The translations under genes and the position numbers were made by a program. A model generated the notes under the pieces. It saw only the letters and a list, made by a program, of their open reading frames with translations, ran no database searches and was not told the origin of the DNA. Shown here one piece after another: positions 40,501 through 53,319 of a stretch of 64,000 nt of DNA (its first letter is position 1; the number at the start of each line of letters is the position of its first letter). Source of the DNA: Dendrophyllia cribrosa (lineage: Eukaryota; Cnidaria; Anthozoa; Scleractinia; Dendrophylliidae); NCBI GenBank assembly GCA_024195265.1, contig JAJLRJ010000002.1, positions 50,806,543-50,870,542 on the forward strand, in the 5' to 3' direction.

Positions 40501-43500
40501 AGAAGAGGAACAAGGCCACCAATACCCTGCCAATACCCTTATCCTATTAATTTGGATGTGGATTCTTACTTGGGCATGGGTTGCTACTGCAGTTCCTTGA
40601 CTCAAATGCTGCTCCAAGATGGCTGCAGTCAGAGCCGCCATTTGATGGAGGAGGATTGCTGCACATTCTTGTTCTTTGTTGCATGCCGCCACCACACGTT
40701 GCACTACATGGTGAAAACTGACTCCACTGTGTATACCCACCATTTCCTGAAATAACAATAATTGCAAAAGCTCAACACACTTGATTGTTAAAACAGTAAA
40801 TCAACTTTAATGATGAACTATACAGAAGGACCAGAGTTCTCCCAGTCAGTAAAGAAGTAAAGAGGAGAAGATGAGATGATGATGGAGTGGGCATGTTTTA
40901 AGTATGCCACCCAATGAAGAGCCTATAAAGGCATTGAAGAGGCTTCCAGCTGGTAGGAGAAGTGTGGAAAGACCTAAAGTTCAACATGGTGTAGAATAGC
41001 CAAAACGGAAAGGGCGAAGACCTCTGATGGAAGAGTTGGGAGGAAGCCAGTGCATTGATCTTCAATTAGAAGGAGAGAAGAATTCGCCACTGTGCTAAAT
41101 AATTTTAGGGATAGTTAGGATAATGATGATAATGATGAAATTAACTGAAAATCCTTCTTTGTCTCACAATAAATAATGAACATCAAGGGCATATTGCATG
41201 CCTGCATGCCTTCTGATGCAATACAAGGTTCAAAAATAAATTTACTTTTGTGTACAGTTGTACTTGCTGCAACCCATTTTGTTACCCAGCCCATTGTACC
41301 AGATTTAGCTAACTTAAGATATATTTTATGTGTAGGCCAATTAATGAGATCCTAAGTATTGAAATAATTACATTGTACTATTAACCAGACTGGACAACCA
41401 TTAATTTTGTTAATGGCACATCACTTTCATTGCTATTTTAGGATGTCATCAATGCATTCCTTATTGCAATCATCTTTTAACCAAAATCTCACAGATGGTT
41501 GGATTTCAAGCAACTGAGTTCCATTAAATACTTAACAATAATTCAATAAAATTTAATTGTTATACATGTAAGTATAATAACATTATTAACCACTCTGTAA
41601 GTATGAACATTTACATCATTTGATTGTTTAAGGAATTTTCTGGGTAAACTGTTGCAGAAGTCATCTACGTACACAACTTGTGACTCTCCTCAATTTAAAA
41701 TAATAACAACTGACTACATTGTACATTGTACATGTGTAAGTACACAAGTGTACCTGGGCAGGGTTGAGTGTTGCATTGTCTGGTCTCAGAATGTGAGCCT
41801 ACACAAGGTTTTCCTCCATTCTGTGGCACAGGATTGGTGCAGGTGCGCATGCGCATCTGATTTCCACCACCACAAGTACCAGAACACTCCGAATAGTTAC
41901 CCCATTCATCAAAACCTCCGTCAACTGGAAAACAAAGATATAGAAAGTTATAAGCAAAAATCAAACTTTCATAGTTACGACAGTCTATCCTGGTTAATGT
42001 TAGGTACATGTACCATGCAGTTAAATAGCCTTGAAGAGCTTGCTCTTAAAAATAACCATGCTGTTTGTATGATTTGTGAAGATATAGGGGATCTTGTGTA
42101 AGATACCCTGTATACAGGTCTGTTGGTGAAGCTCTGTTGCTTGTATAACATACACACACAGTGTACAAAATAGTAGGGGTCATTTCAGCCTTTGGGGGGG
42201 GGGGGGGGGGAGTCAAATGATTGTAAATTATTTCTTGCCTGTCTTAAAGAACACACTTACTTGGACAAGGCTGTGTATTGCAACCTCGACTCTCCTTGTA
42301 GTCTCCAGTGCAGTTTTTGCCGCCAAACTGAGGCTGAGGGTTAGAACATGATCGCATCCGTGATTGGACCCCTCCCCCACAAGTCTTGCTGCAAGCAGAG
42401 AAGTTGGTATATGGCGTAAAGCCACCATCCACTGGGAAAAAAAAGAAGATGGAAAACCAGTTTGATTAAACAAGGGTTTGTGAATATAATTGTACAGTTA
42501 TGAACAGTTGGCAACTTGGTAACTTCAACTTTTTTGTCGTTACAATTTTGTGGCTGCAAATGCCTCCACGATGGCCAGTGGAAAAATTGTCTGAAAACAG
42601 CACCTGATAAGAATTACATGTAAGAACCCAACACCTGCCACACTCATTTCTCGTGCTTGGTGCCAGCTACATGTACCTGATGTTTAACTCTAACTAACCT
42701 GGACATTTTTGGGTGTTACATTTCCTCTTCTCATAGTCCAGTCCATCCTTGGAGCAATCTTTCCCAAAATGTTGAGGAGCAGGGTTGGTGCAGGTGCGAG
42801 TTCTAATCTGTTCTCCTCCTCCGCAGGTTTCCGTGCAGTCAGACCAGTTTGTAAATGGAGAATAACCACCATCAACTGAAAGAAGAAAGTAATTTTTATA
42901 TGACATGTTTATAAAGTCGTACAGGTTCTTTCTTTCTTTTTTTGTTATCATGATGACTGTGATCACTATCCCAGAGTCAGAAACTCGATCAAAAGGCAAT
43001 AATTATGTGGTTAGCTAGCTTTTGCTTCTGTGGTTTAAATTCAGCAGTGTGACCATTCAAATAAAAGCTACAGGACAGTCATTCTAGTGGTTCTGATATT
43101 ATGCTTTAGCAGGTTCTAACTTTCGAGTCTGTAGATGAAGCCTTATTATTATCAGTCACATTAACACAAGCATAACTCTGGCAAACACAACACTTTGATC
43201 CGAGTTTGAGTGTGAGCAAGCCATTACATGTACATGTATGTTTCTTATTAAGTTCCATTCATGCACAGATCTCCCAGTTTCACCAATGTAAACTTTGCCA
43301 AATGATCAAAAGCACAAGCTTAGGATAAAAACGTTTTAATTATTACGCCTAAGTTTGGATGTGAAAGGGTCTATTGTCGCTTATGCCACTAGTGATAAAC
43401 CATTTTTAACCTTGGCATGGTCATGAGGGGAAATAAAATACAGCAAAATTAATTATTTCATACTTGGACATTCCCGCATGTTGCACTCCTTAGTTTCCAC

Positions 43501-45630
43501 AGGAGGCCCAAAAGCAGAACAGTTCTTTCCTCCATGCTGAGGGGGTGGGTTTATGCAACTTCTTGAACGAGTTTCTATTCCTTTGCCACATGTCACACTG
43601 CATGCCTGGAATTCTGACCATTCACTGTAATTTCCATCAACTGAAATGATCAAAAAAGGTCAATGATCAATACAAGGAAGTATTGTATATTATTAATTAT
43701 TATGTACAAATATGTAATAGTGACTGCTTAAGGACGTCCGCGCTAATTGTTTATGTGCATCCTTACTGCGCACGCAATTCATGTTGCAACGCCATGCTAC
43801 ATCATGCACGAGCCCGCGCGCAGGAGAAATCTAAGCACATGAAGGGCTGGTAGCCGTTGCGTTAACTTTGCTTAGATTTAACTCGCTTGGATGTTCGGTG
43901 ACCCCCAATTTTTTTTTGATAGATAATTTTCTTTGCCAATTCTCGACAAATTGTGAAAAAATGAACAAAAAATCAATGTAGGAAGTTTAAATTTTTTCCA
44001 TTTTTCTGCCCGCGCGACATCGAATCTTGGCAACTTGCGGCTGTCAGAGTTTGCAAATGCTGTCATTTACAGATTAGATTTCCTCTAGAGAACGTTACCA
44101 GTTGAATTAATTTGCTTGATAGATCCACTCATACAAAATTTGGCACAGAAAATTGCATTTTAGAGATTCATTAACAATATGTTTAGACAAACAGATGTTG
44201 GGGCCATATCGAGTATGGAAGGCTGATTTTTCGAAATTAGGGTCACCTTTCAGATATCTTAGTGACCCCCAATTTTTTTTGATAGATAATTTTCTTTGCC
44301 AATTCTCGACAAATTGTGAAAAAATGAACAAAAAATCAATGTAGGAAGTTTAAATATTTTCCATTTTTCTGCCCGCGCGACATCGAATCTTGGCAACTTG
44401 CGGCTGTCAGAGTTTGCAAATGCTGTCATTTACAGATTAGATTTCCTCTAGAGAACGTTACCAGTTGAATTAATTTGCTTGATAGATCCACTCATACAAA
44501 ATTTGGCACAGAAAATTGCATTTTAGAGATTCATTAACAATATGTTTAGACAAACAGACGTTGGGGCCATATCGAGTATGGAAGGCTGATTTTTCGAAAT
44601 TAGGGTCACCTTTCAGATATCTTATTACCGAAACGAAGTCGGTGACCCCTCATTTTTTTTGCATTTCTGACACGAGTAACTCATTGCCTAACTGCAGCAA
44701 AAGTTTTATAAAAAAATCAATGTTAGAAGATTTTCGCGCGGACCTCCTTAATATCCACAATGAGCAATGTATAAAGATAATGGCTTGCTGTCATCTAGGA
44801 AAATTGTCAAAAGCATTTGGCTCATTTGTCTGCATTTTAAGGAACAACAATTTATGCAGCCTGTTCTGTCTTTTTAATATCAAGGACCTGAAGACAAGTA
44901 CTTTCTAGTATGTTTTGTTAGTTTCTCAAGAGATCCATTGAGTGACAAACTCATCCGCAGTTTCTTGATTTGACAGTAAACAAAAATCTTAAAATTCAAC
45001 TGTTTCACCTTAAGACTCATGCATTCCTTGCAATTTTCAAAATTTGTGAAATGAGACTCAAAATATATGGTTACCACAAACTTACTTGGGCAATAGAAAG
45101 TATTACAGGCCCTCGTTTCATTAGCTGGTCCAATCCATTTGCAGCCTTTTCCATTGTACTGTGGGGTGGGGTTGTTGCACAGCCTTGTTCGGACCTGTTC
45201 ACCTCCCCCACAAGTTGCACTACAGGAGGTATACACACCCCAGTTGCCATAACCACCATCAACTAAACAACACATGTGAAACATTAGTAAGGTACTTAAG
45301 CATTTCTAATCAGGGATCTGCATCGGACACCTACTACTGAAAGATAATTTTGTTCCAGTTTTATTTTGCTGTGTAATGTTACAGTTTGTGTTTACTTGAA
45401 ATAAAGACAATGTCATGAGGCTGAAATTTGAAAAACTAAATACATGTAAGCACCCCCCATTGAATTAGGGCATCGCCTGCTCAACTCCAAAAATTACTGT
45501 ACATACGCTCCCCAGGCAGTAATTTGAGCATTTACGGTATGTGTATTTTGTTAATTTGGTCTGAAAATGGTTTTGTTTTGTCTTCTACTCTGAGAATATG
45601 GGTATTTTATTCTTGCATTTTGGACTTGAA

Positions 45631-45661
<31 letters not shown>

Positions 45662-48600
45662 GGGGGGAGATTTTAGAGATATACAGTAGCTGTAACTGTA
45701 GGTCTGACATTGGGTTGTAACAGTCACATATTTCAGTTTGATAAATTGGTAAGAGCTTCTAGCAGGCTATTTTGTACAAACCACTGCCTAATACATGAAT
45801 TGTACATGCACATGTAAGCAAGCCAGAGTTGTTTGGCACCTGCAACTGGTTTACAAAATAACTGTTGCTTACTTGGACAAGGTTGTGAGTTACAATCCTT
45901 TGTCTCCACCGCAGGTCCCAGCACAGCACAATCCTGTCCTCCATTCTTAGGTGTTGGATTAGTGCATGTTCTCGCCCTCTGCTGTATTCCACCACCACAA
46001 GTTGCTGAACATTCCTTCCATGCACTCCAGGGGGTGTAGTTACCATTCACTGGTAATAAATATTTAAGAATATTATTAATTTAAGAATTATTATTTATTC
46101 CACGGTTGTTTTTTGAAATGTGGATTTTTTTTTCTAAAATGTTAATATTGGCTTTGCTCTTGGGAACTCAAGTCTAAAAAAATAATTTATTTTAAATTTA
46201 ATGTTTGTGCTTTTCAACCTTTACAAATCAGCCTTCAATTTTGACACTGGAGTACATATTTTAGTGCTTCCTTTGACTCTTTCTAGAAAAAGGTTTTCCA
46301 TTAATTCAAATTTTGTAATACCAACTGATTGAAGGAACATGCTTGTAAATGTACAACTGCTGGCAGTACAAGGTCTTTCAAAAGTAGCAACAAAGTGAAA
46401 TCAACAGAATATCTTTCAAATATTTATTTAATCTACGTGTACTTACCTGGAGGCTTAGGAGCTAAATTGTTGGGTAAAAAAAAGAAGATTATTAGAACCA
46501 AGTGATATATTTAAGGATTTTAGTACATTGTATTTATTATATTAAATAATAATACAGTATAGATGTAAACAGTGAAGGCAGGGCTCGAGACTAACTTTTT
46601 AGGTTAGTAGCCTAGTGACTAGTGACAAGTTTGAATTCACTAGCCAAAATAATTTTTTACCAGCCTGAATTGTACAGGGAGTGGGGACAATAACATGTGT
46701 CATCCTGATTAAGAAAAAATCTACGACATTGAAAACACACTTCATCAGTTTTACTAACACCTTACAAAGGTCCTAACATACGGAGAAATATCGAGATAAC
46801 ACCTTATGAATGTACTAATGTACTGAAAACATTGAGATATCTGTTTACAGTCTATCTTTCAGTTTTTGTTCTCAATTTGCTTTTGCCATTCATCAGAAAT
46901 AATTTTCGGTTTGGTTCCGTCTGGTGCTTTAGTTACGATTCTCACTAGCCCAAATGGCTAGTGAAAGCAAAAATCCACTAGCCAAAACTGAAGTTTTACT
47001 AGACTTTGGCTTGTTGGCTACCGTTAGTCTCGAGCCCTGGAAGGGGGTCTGAATTTCCCAATAGATCAACTCATAGTTTTACTAATTCTTTGATTTAGGC
47101 ATGGATAGACATCGATATGGCTGCAAAGAGCACCTTTAAATTACAAATGTAGCAAAGTGCCCATAACCCTTTAATAGTACAGTGTACATATTAAATGCAG
47201 AATCAACTCTACATAATTTTATATGTTGAAAAGTTAAATAGTGAAATTAATTTTCTCTTTTATTTTAACGCTGCGTTACTGAGTTGTAGAGATTTAATTT
47301 TTTAATTAATGCTTATACATGTAAGATGATGTCAATTCAGGACTTTGCCAATTTTCTTTCAATTGGTTCGTTAAACATATAACTTGGAGGTGACAACAAG
47401 AAGTTGGATAATAAATGAGTCCTGAATTTACGCATCTTACATGTATCAGCATTTTGTAAATTTGCAATGATTTGCAAGTTGCAATGAATGGAAGCTGACA
47501 TTAACTTACTTGTAAAAACAGAAGGAGGCTTTGGGGTTGTATTTATAACCCTCGGTTTGGGGCTTGTTGTCCAAACAACAGGACTGGGCTTATTTGTTTT
47601 CTGCGGAGGTCTTGTTGTGGGAATAGGCTTTGGTTTTGTGACAGGAGAAGGAGCTTTTGTGGTAACAGGTGGAGGTTGTATTGTTGTTGGTGGTAGGTTG
47701 GTAGTTGAAGGTGGAGGTGCTGCAGTTGGTGTTGTAGGAGTCACTGGAGGGCACGGCACTGGACACTGTGCTGGGCATGGCTGCGGAACAGGGCAGTTTG
47801 GCGGAATGACGCAAGGCACACATGGTGGTTGGGGTGGATTAGGTTTTGGTTTTGTGACGGGAGAAGGAGCTTTTGTGGTAACAGGTGGAGGCTGTACTGT
47901 TGTTGGTGGTAGGTTGGTAGTTGAAGGTGGGGGTGCTGCAGTTGGTGTTGTAGGTGCCACTGGAGGGCACGGCACTGGACACTGTGCTGGACATGGCTGC
48001 GGAACAGGGCAGTTTGGCGGAATGACGCAAGGCACGCATGGTGGTTGGGGTGGAATTGGATTTGGTTTGCTAGTTGCTATTGTCCCTTGATTCCCTCGCA
48101 TACATTTTGGCCAAGATCCTGGTTTGGGTGTGTGTATACCTGAAGAAACAATGAAAACCAGCATTGAAGAAACAACAAAGGACAACATTGTACAATGAAA
48201 AACAACATTGGCTGGGACTCAAAACATATGGCAATAAGGCAAAATTTCTCTACAACCTAGATGTACATGTATTAATACTACTGATATGCAAAACTAAGCG
48301 AAAATAAATTATGGCGTAATATATATATAGAGGGAATCTTTTACATGTACACAACATGTAGCTATATTTTTGCCGCATATATGTAAGCTTATGTACTTTG
48401 GCAGGAAGGTAAACCATTTACCAATACATATTAAATACAAAATGAAGAAACACACATTTATAACCTCTGAAAGTAAGCAATGCATACTAGACAAGAGATA
48501 CATGAAGTTGGGGAAGGCGCGAAGAAAAGCGAGTGAAAAAAATGCAAGGAGGCAGTTTATGGGTGACTAGCAAATCGGATGCGTGTGTAACAGGAAATCC

Positions 48601-51600
48601 AATCACGAAGATCCAATCAATAGTAATCAATAGCCAATCGATAGCAATCGATGAACGATTTTTGTGTGACTATCGATTGATCATCGATTGATCGATACTA
48701 ATCGATATCAATTAGCTAATTTTATCGATAGATATCGATTTATCAATTGCTTTTCCGATCATCGATTGCCATCGATTGTTACCCGGATAAGTCAACCCAA
48801 CACGAACATGTGAACTAACTACCCTCTAAAAAAATAAAGCAGTTGTATTTCACAAACTATGGGGTACCTAACCCTTAAAATGGTAATATTTCACTAGAAT
48901 TACTAACCATTACGATCTGAGGACGAATACTAAAAGCTGCGTCAAATATTTAAAAGATCAATTCATCCTGCACTAGCCTCTCGCTCCGCGGCCGCCGCCA
49001 TTTTTTAACTGATGTGGAAAACCGCACACCAGTTGAATAACGGGCGTCATGCGACAATTTTGGCGGGAGAATAGGAAAAATTTCAGGAGAGGAAACGGAT
49101 GTGAAACACAGCAGAAACAAAGTTCCAATAGCTAATAATAAATCATTACCTGTGCTGTCCTCACATACACATGCCAGCTCTCGGATTTGGGTTTGCGTTA
49201 ACGCCGACGTGTAAAGATACACTTCATCCACTGCTCCTACAAGAAACCTTTGGCCCTTGTGACTTCCGATTCTCGCTCCCTCGTTCCAGTCCTGCGCCAG
49301 GAATCCAGAGCCTTTACCCTCGCTTGCCAACTGTGTGTTGACGAAAATTCTGGCCAACCCTACGAATGAAAAAAACATTTTACATTTGAATTTTTTTACG
49401 AATATTTGAATGGTTAACGAATAAAATTGTGATTAAGTGAATGATTTATTTTGGTTTTGAGTTTGCTGACACTATCAAAATTGAACTCTAACCAAGCAAA
49501 GCGATACAGTTCTGATTCAAAGGATGTCTAAAATGCTCTGCTCTGCTATTTCGAATTTCACTCTACCACTCATAACAAGGCTTTTCTCGGTATTCAAAAT
49601 GGCTACGAGTCTATTGTAAGCTCACGTGATCTGCTATTTGAAAATTTCACCACTATCGTCGTCAGTTGGGAATAGAGAGAAGATTTTGGGATAATGTTCA
49701 AGAAATTTACGCAGCCAATGCATGTAGAACTAAAACTAACCTTGATTCTTATCATATGTGCCGACAAGATGGGTCCACTGGTTCGGAGGCACCACCACCC
49801 GGTCGGTAACGACATTGAACAGCACTTTCCCTTCCACATCGCGGGTAAGCCACCTCACTTTTCCATCAACTACCTCAAAATGATAGTTTCCAGGCTTTGT
49901 GGGCGCTGCCACCGTGTCAAATAGCGACTGCGTCCCTGCTGTTGAAGACAGTTTTATCCACATTGCGATGGTCACGGCAACTCTAGGCTTGGGGAAGAAT
50001 TTCTTGCCGTTAAAGGATACATTCCCGGAGGAAAATATCCCAGCTAGGCCACACGCCTGTGGCAATGCCGATATGTCCACGTTGTTCATTATTCCATTGT
50101 TGGTTTTCTTAGAAGTGTCCAACACGTTAATACCCAAATGTCGATCAAACGGTATGTGCAGAGCTATGAGAGCCGCCACAGGTGGACTAACTTGTGCGTG
50201 AGTTGGCGCCTTCGTAGGCTGAGGTGGGACCACTGGAGGTTGGACCGGCTGTGGTGCTGGTGAGGGTTTCGGGACAGGTGGTTTTGTTGGCTGGACTACT
50301 GGAGGGTGTGGAGCAGGTGGCTTAACTGATGGTTTGGCAGGCCCCGGATGTGGAGCAGTCGGCTTGGGGAAGGGAAGCGGCCTGTAGCCTTTTGGTGGAC
50401 ACTTATCGGTCTTTGCATCAAAAGGAACTAGAAACGAACAGGAAAAAAAATGTAAAAAGTATAATGCTAAATATCTGACTAGCTACGTTTTCGATCGGGC
50501 GAAAAATTTCATTAATTTAAAGAGATCTATCCAACGAACCCCGCTGGAACAAACATGTTGAAAACATCATTCTCGAATTAAGCCAATAAAACTCTTGGCT
50601 TAAACGAAATTTAATACGCCCAACTCTGGAATATTGTTCATCTGTGTGGGACCCATATACGGCAAAAAACATAAAGTTAAACACGATTGAGATAGTTGAA
50701 AAGAGAGCTGCACGCTGGTCGTAAATCGCTTCGACCGCAAAGATAGTGTAGCCAAAATGCTTTCAGCCTTATAATGGAAGACAATAGAAAGTAGGCGAAC
50801 TATAGCACGGCTATCTATGCTATATAAAACTGCAAAACAGGCTAGTCTCTCACGAGAACACCAAACTACAATCAGCTGGTTATTCGTACTCAACTCGCTC
50901 TAAAGTACGCTTAAACACAGTACTGGAATCAACTCCCAAAAGAGACAGCATTGTCTGCCTCACTGGCTGTATTTGAAAACGCAATTTCAAACATTTATTA
51001 AAACGTATTACGTATTTGCGCTTATAAGCGCCATTTCAAACTTGTATTTTTCACTTTTTTTTATTAATATTCTTTTTCTTTTTGAGCGGTATGAAATGCT
51101 CATCAGACAGACCTATGCGGTAAATAAATAAACAAATAAATAAATAAATAAATAAAAATGTGAAATACATTGGAAGTGCTTTTGTGCTAACCGAGATTCA
51201 AACGTGCTCCAATCAATCGATTGTTTAGTTCATTCATTTAACCAAAACCGTGAACCAATATATGTTATTTGACTCTCCTTCGCGCTTTGAGATCCAACGA
51301 CTTAGTTGCGTCCAGAACAGTCGTATCTGATCAGCGATAAGCATTCTATCACCAGCTGTCAACGACTTTTTGACTATTTTATCTATTTGACTTAAAATAA
51401 AATAAGGAGTGAAAAGAGGGAGGTGTTAGGTCCGAAATAATTACACTACCAATGGCGGATCCAGACCTCATCGTAAGGGGAACCCATGGGGGTGGGGAGG
51501 GGTATGGGGTCCCCCCGTTCCCTCCCCTGAATCCCCCACTGACCACTACCTACTGACTCCGAGTACAGTTGGTAGGAAAGCTCGTGGTAATTATAACTTG

Positions 51601-53288
51601 TAGTCTGGGCCCCTTCATTATTCGTTGGTTAGTTAATCATACATGTCACGTGCACCAAGCTAGCTTATGCTTAAAGACGCTCATCTAAAAAGAGATATAT
51701 TTGATATGATGACTTACCAATCATATGTAATGACTGTGGAATGATCTGTCTTTTCTTCAGAGTTTTCTTGGAAACTAAATGGTCTCTTAAAGTGGCAAGT
51801 GGGTCAGCAACCGGTTTTCGGAAAGATATTACCACATAGATATTGATGATATAAGGTCCTTTTGGAAGGTAAGGATTCTTTGCTTTCCTGGAAAATGTTA
51901 AAAAATTACTATGAGAGCCATGCAATTCGAACTTGCACTATTACGCCTTGTACGTAAAATGCTAAAGTTCAAGACCATGTCAACCTAGTTGACTCTTTTT
52001 CTAGCATTACGTTTTGAACTCGCGTTTTTCTGATTATCTTGTTGTTTCAGTTTTCTCTACTTATGGTCTTCTTTATACGATTAAAATCTCATTCATACGT
52101 CTTGATCATTACATCCCAAGATAAATTTTTCATTTGGTTTTGGAGTGAAAATTAAAAAGAAACATTTTGTCTTGGCGTTAACAACGGGCTACTCTGAGTA
52201 ACAGAGGTTTTCGTGCGACATGGCTTCGTTACGAGAGAGATGAGAGCACGAGAAAAGTGTCTGGCACCCAGAGTAACGACTGTCCACTTTTAGATGAATT
52301 AATCTTCCGTTCTCAGTCATCACGTGCTGTTACCTTCAAGAAACAATGGCACAGATGTCCTGTCAAATATTGTTTCCCTACCTGATACCAGTAAGACGAG
52401 CTGATACAAAGTCCGGATGAACGCCTTTGTAAATTCCGTTGAGCTATAAAATGATTAAAAAGAAACGATGCAAGCCATTAGAAATATTTACCAATAATAT
52501 TTAGACTGACAAGCAATGGAAATGATATGGATGAACAATACATGACGATGGCGATGGTGGTAATGACGATGATAATGATGATGACGACAATATGATTATA
52601 TGTTTTTATTATATATTTTAGAGCAATGCAGCCGGAAACAATGTTAACTGACTGGCATTAATTGTACGTGGTTTTTGGCATGTTACGTAAGTACATAGTA
52701 CGTATAGGTAGTCAGTTTGCAGTAAATTATGCACCACGTGACAATAAATTCATTACTCACCCCTTGTACGATATCCCTATTGAGTTGCTTCAGATAAACC
52801 TTGTTTTTCTTGTTTAGCTGTTCGTACCATACCTGGCCCAACAACATCGACGCGCAAGTGTCTTTGGCGAAACCTGTCACGTGGAAAACAAATGGAAGCC
52901 AAACTGTTAAAGTTAATTAAAATAGAGGTGAATTTCTGGGGCTAACGGACAAACTCTTGTGCATTGTGTCTACTCTTGTGCGAACGTTAAGTGTGATATT
53001 TTTAAACAAATACTAGAGTCAAATAACGAGGGTCAATCTCTACTCTTTCGGTTGACAGTTAATTCTCGCGCATACGATCAGTAATTCTCGCTCTTATTTG
53101 TCACAAGCTGAACCCAAAACGGCAAAGGTCCCGAGATTTGCGACATTATTTCGTCAAAAGCACATGAGATTTATCTTATTTTCACATGCACCTGTTGGAA
53201 ACGTAGGACCAAGCGGTGTTGTTGGTTTTATTGTAGGTTGCGGTGGTGGTTGCGGTTGCGGTTGTGGCTGCGGTTGCGGCTGCGGTTG

Positions 53289-53319
<31 letters not shown>

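Noticed and set aside
47488..48090. 200-residue Gly/Val-rich open frame on the plus strand
   Set aside because: It is the antisense shadow of the Pro/Thr/Cys repeat exon; the minus-strand reading has splice sites and domain context.
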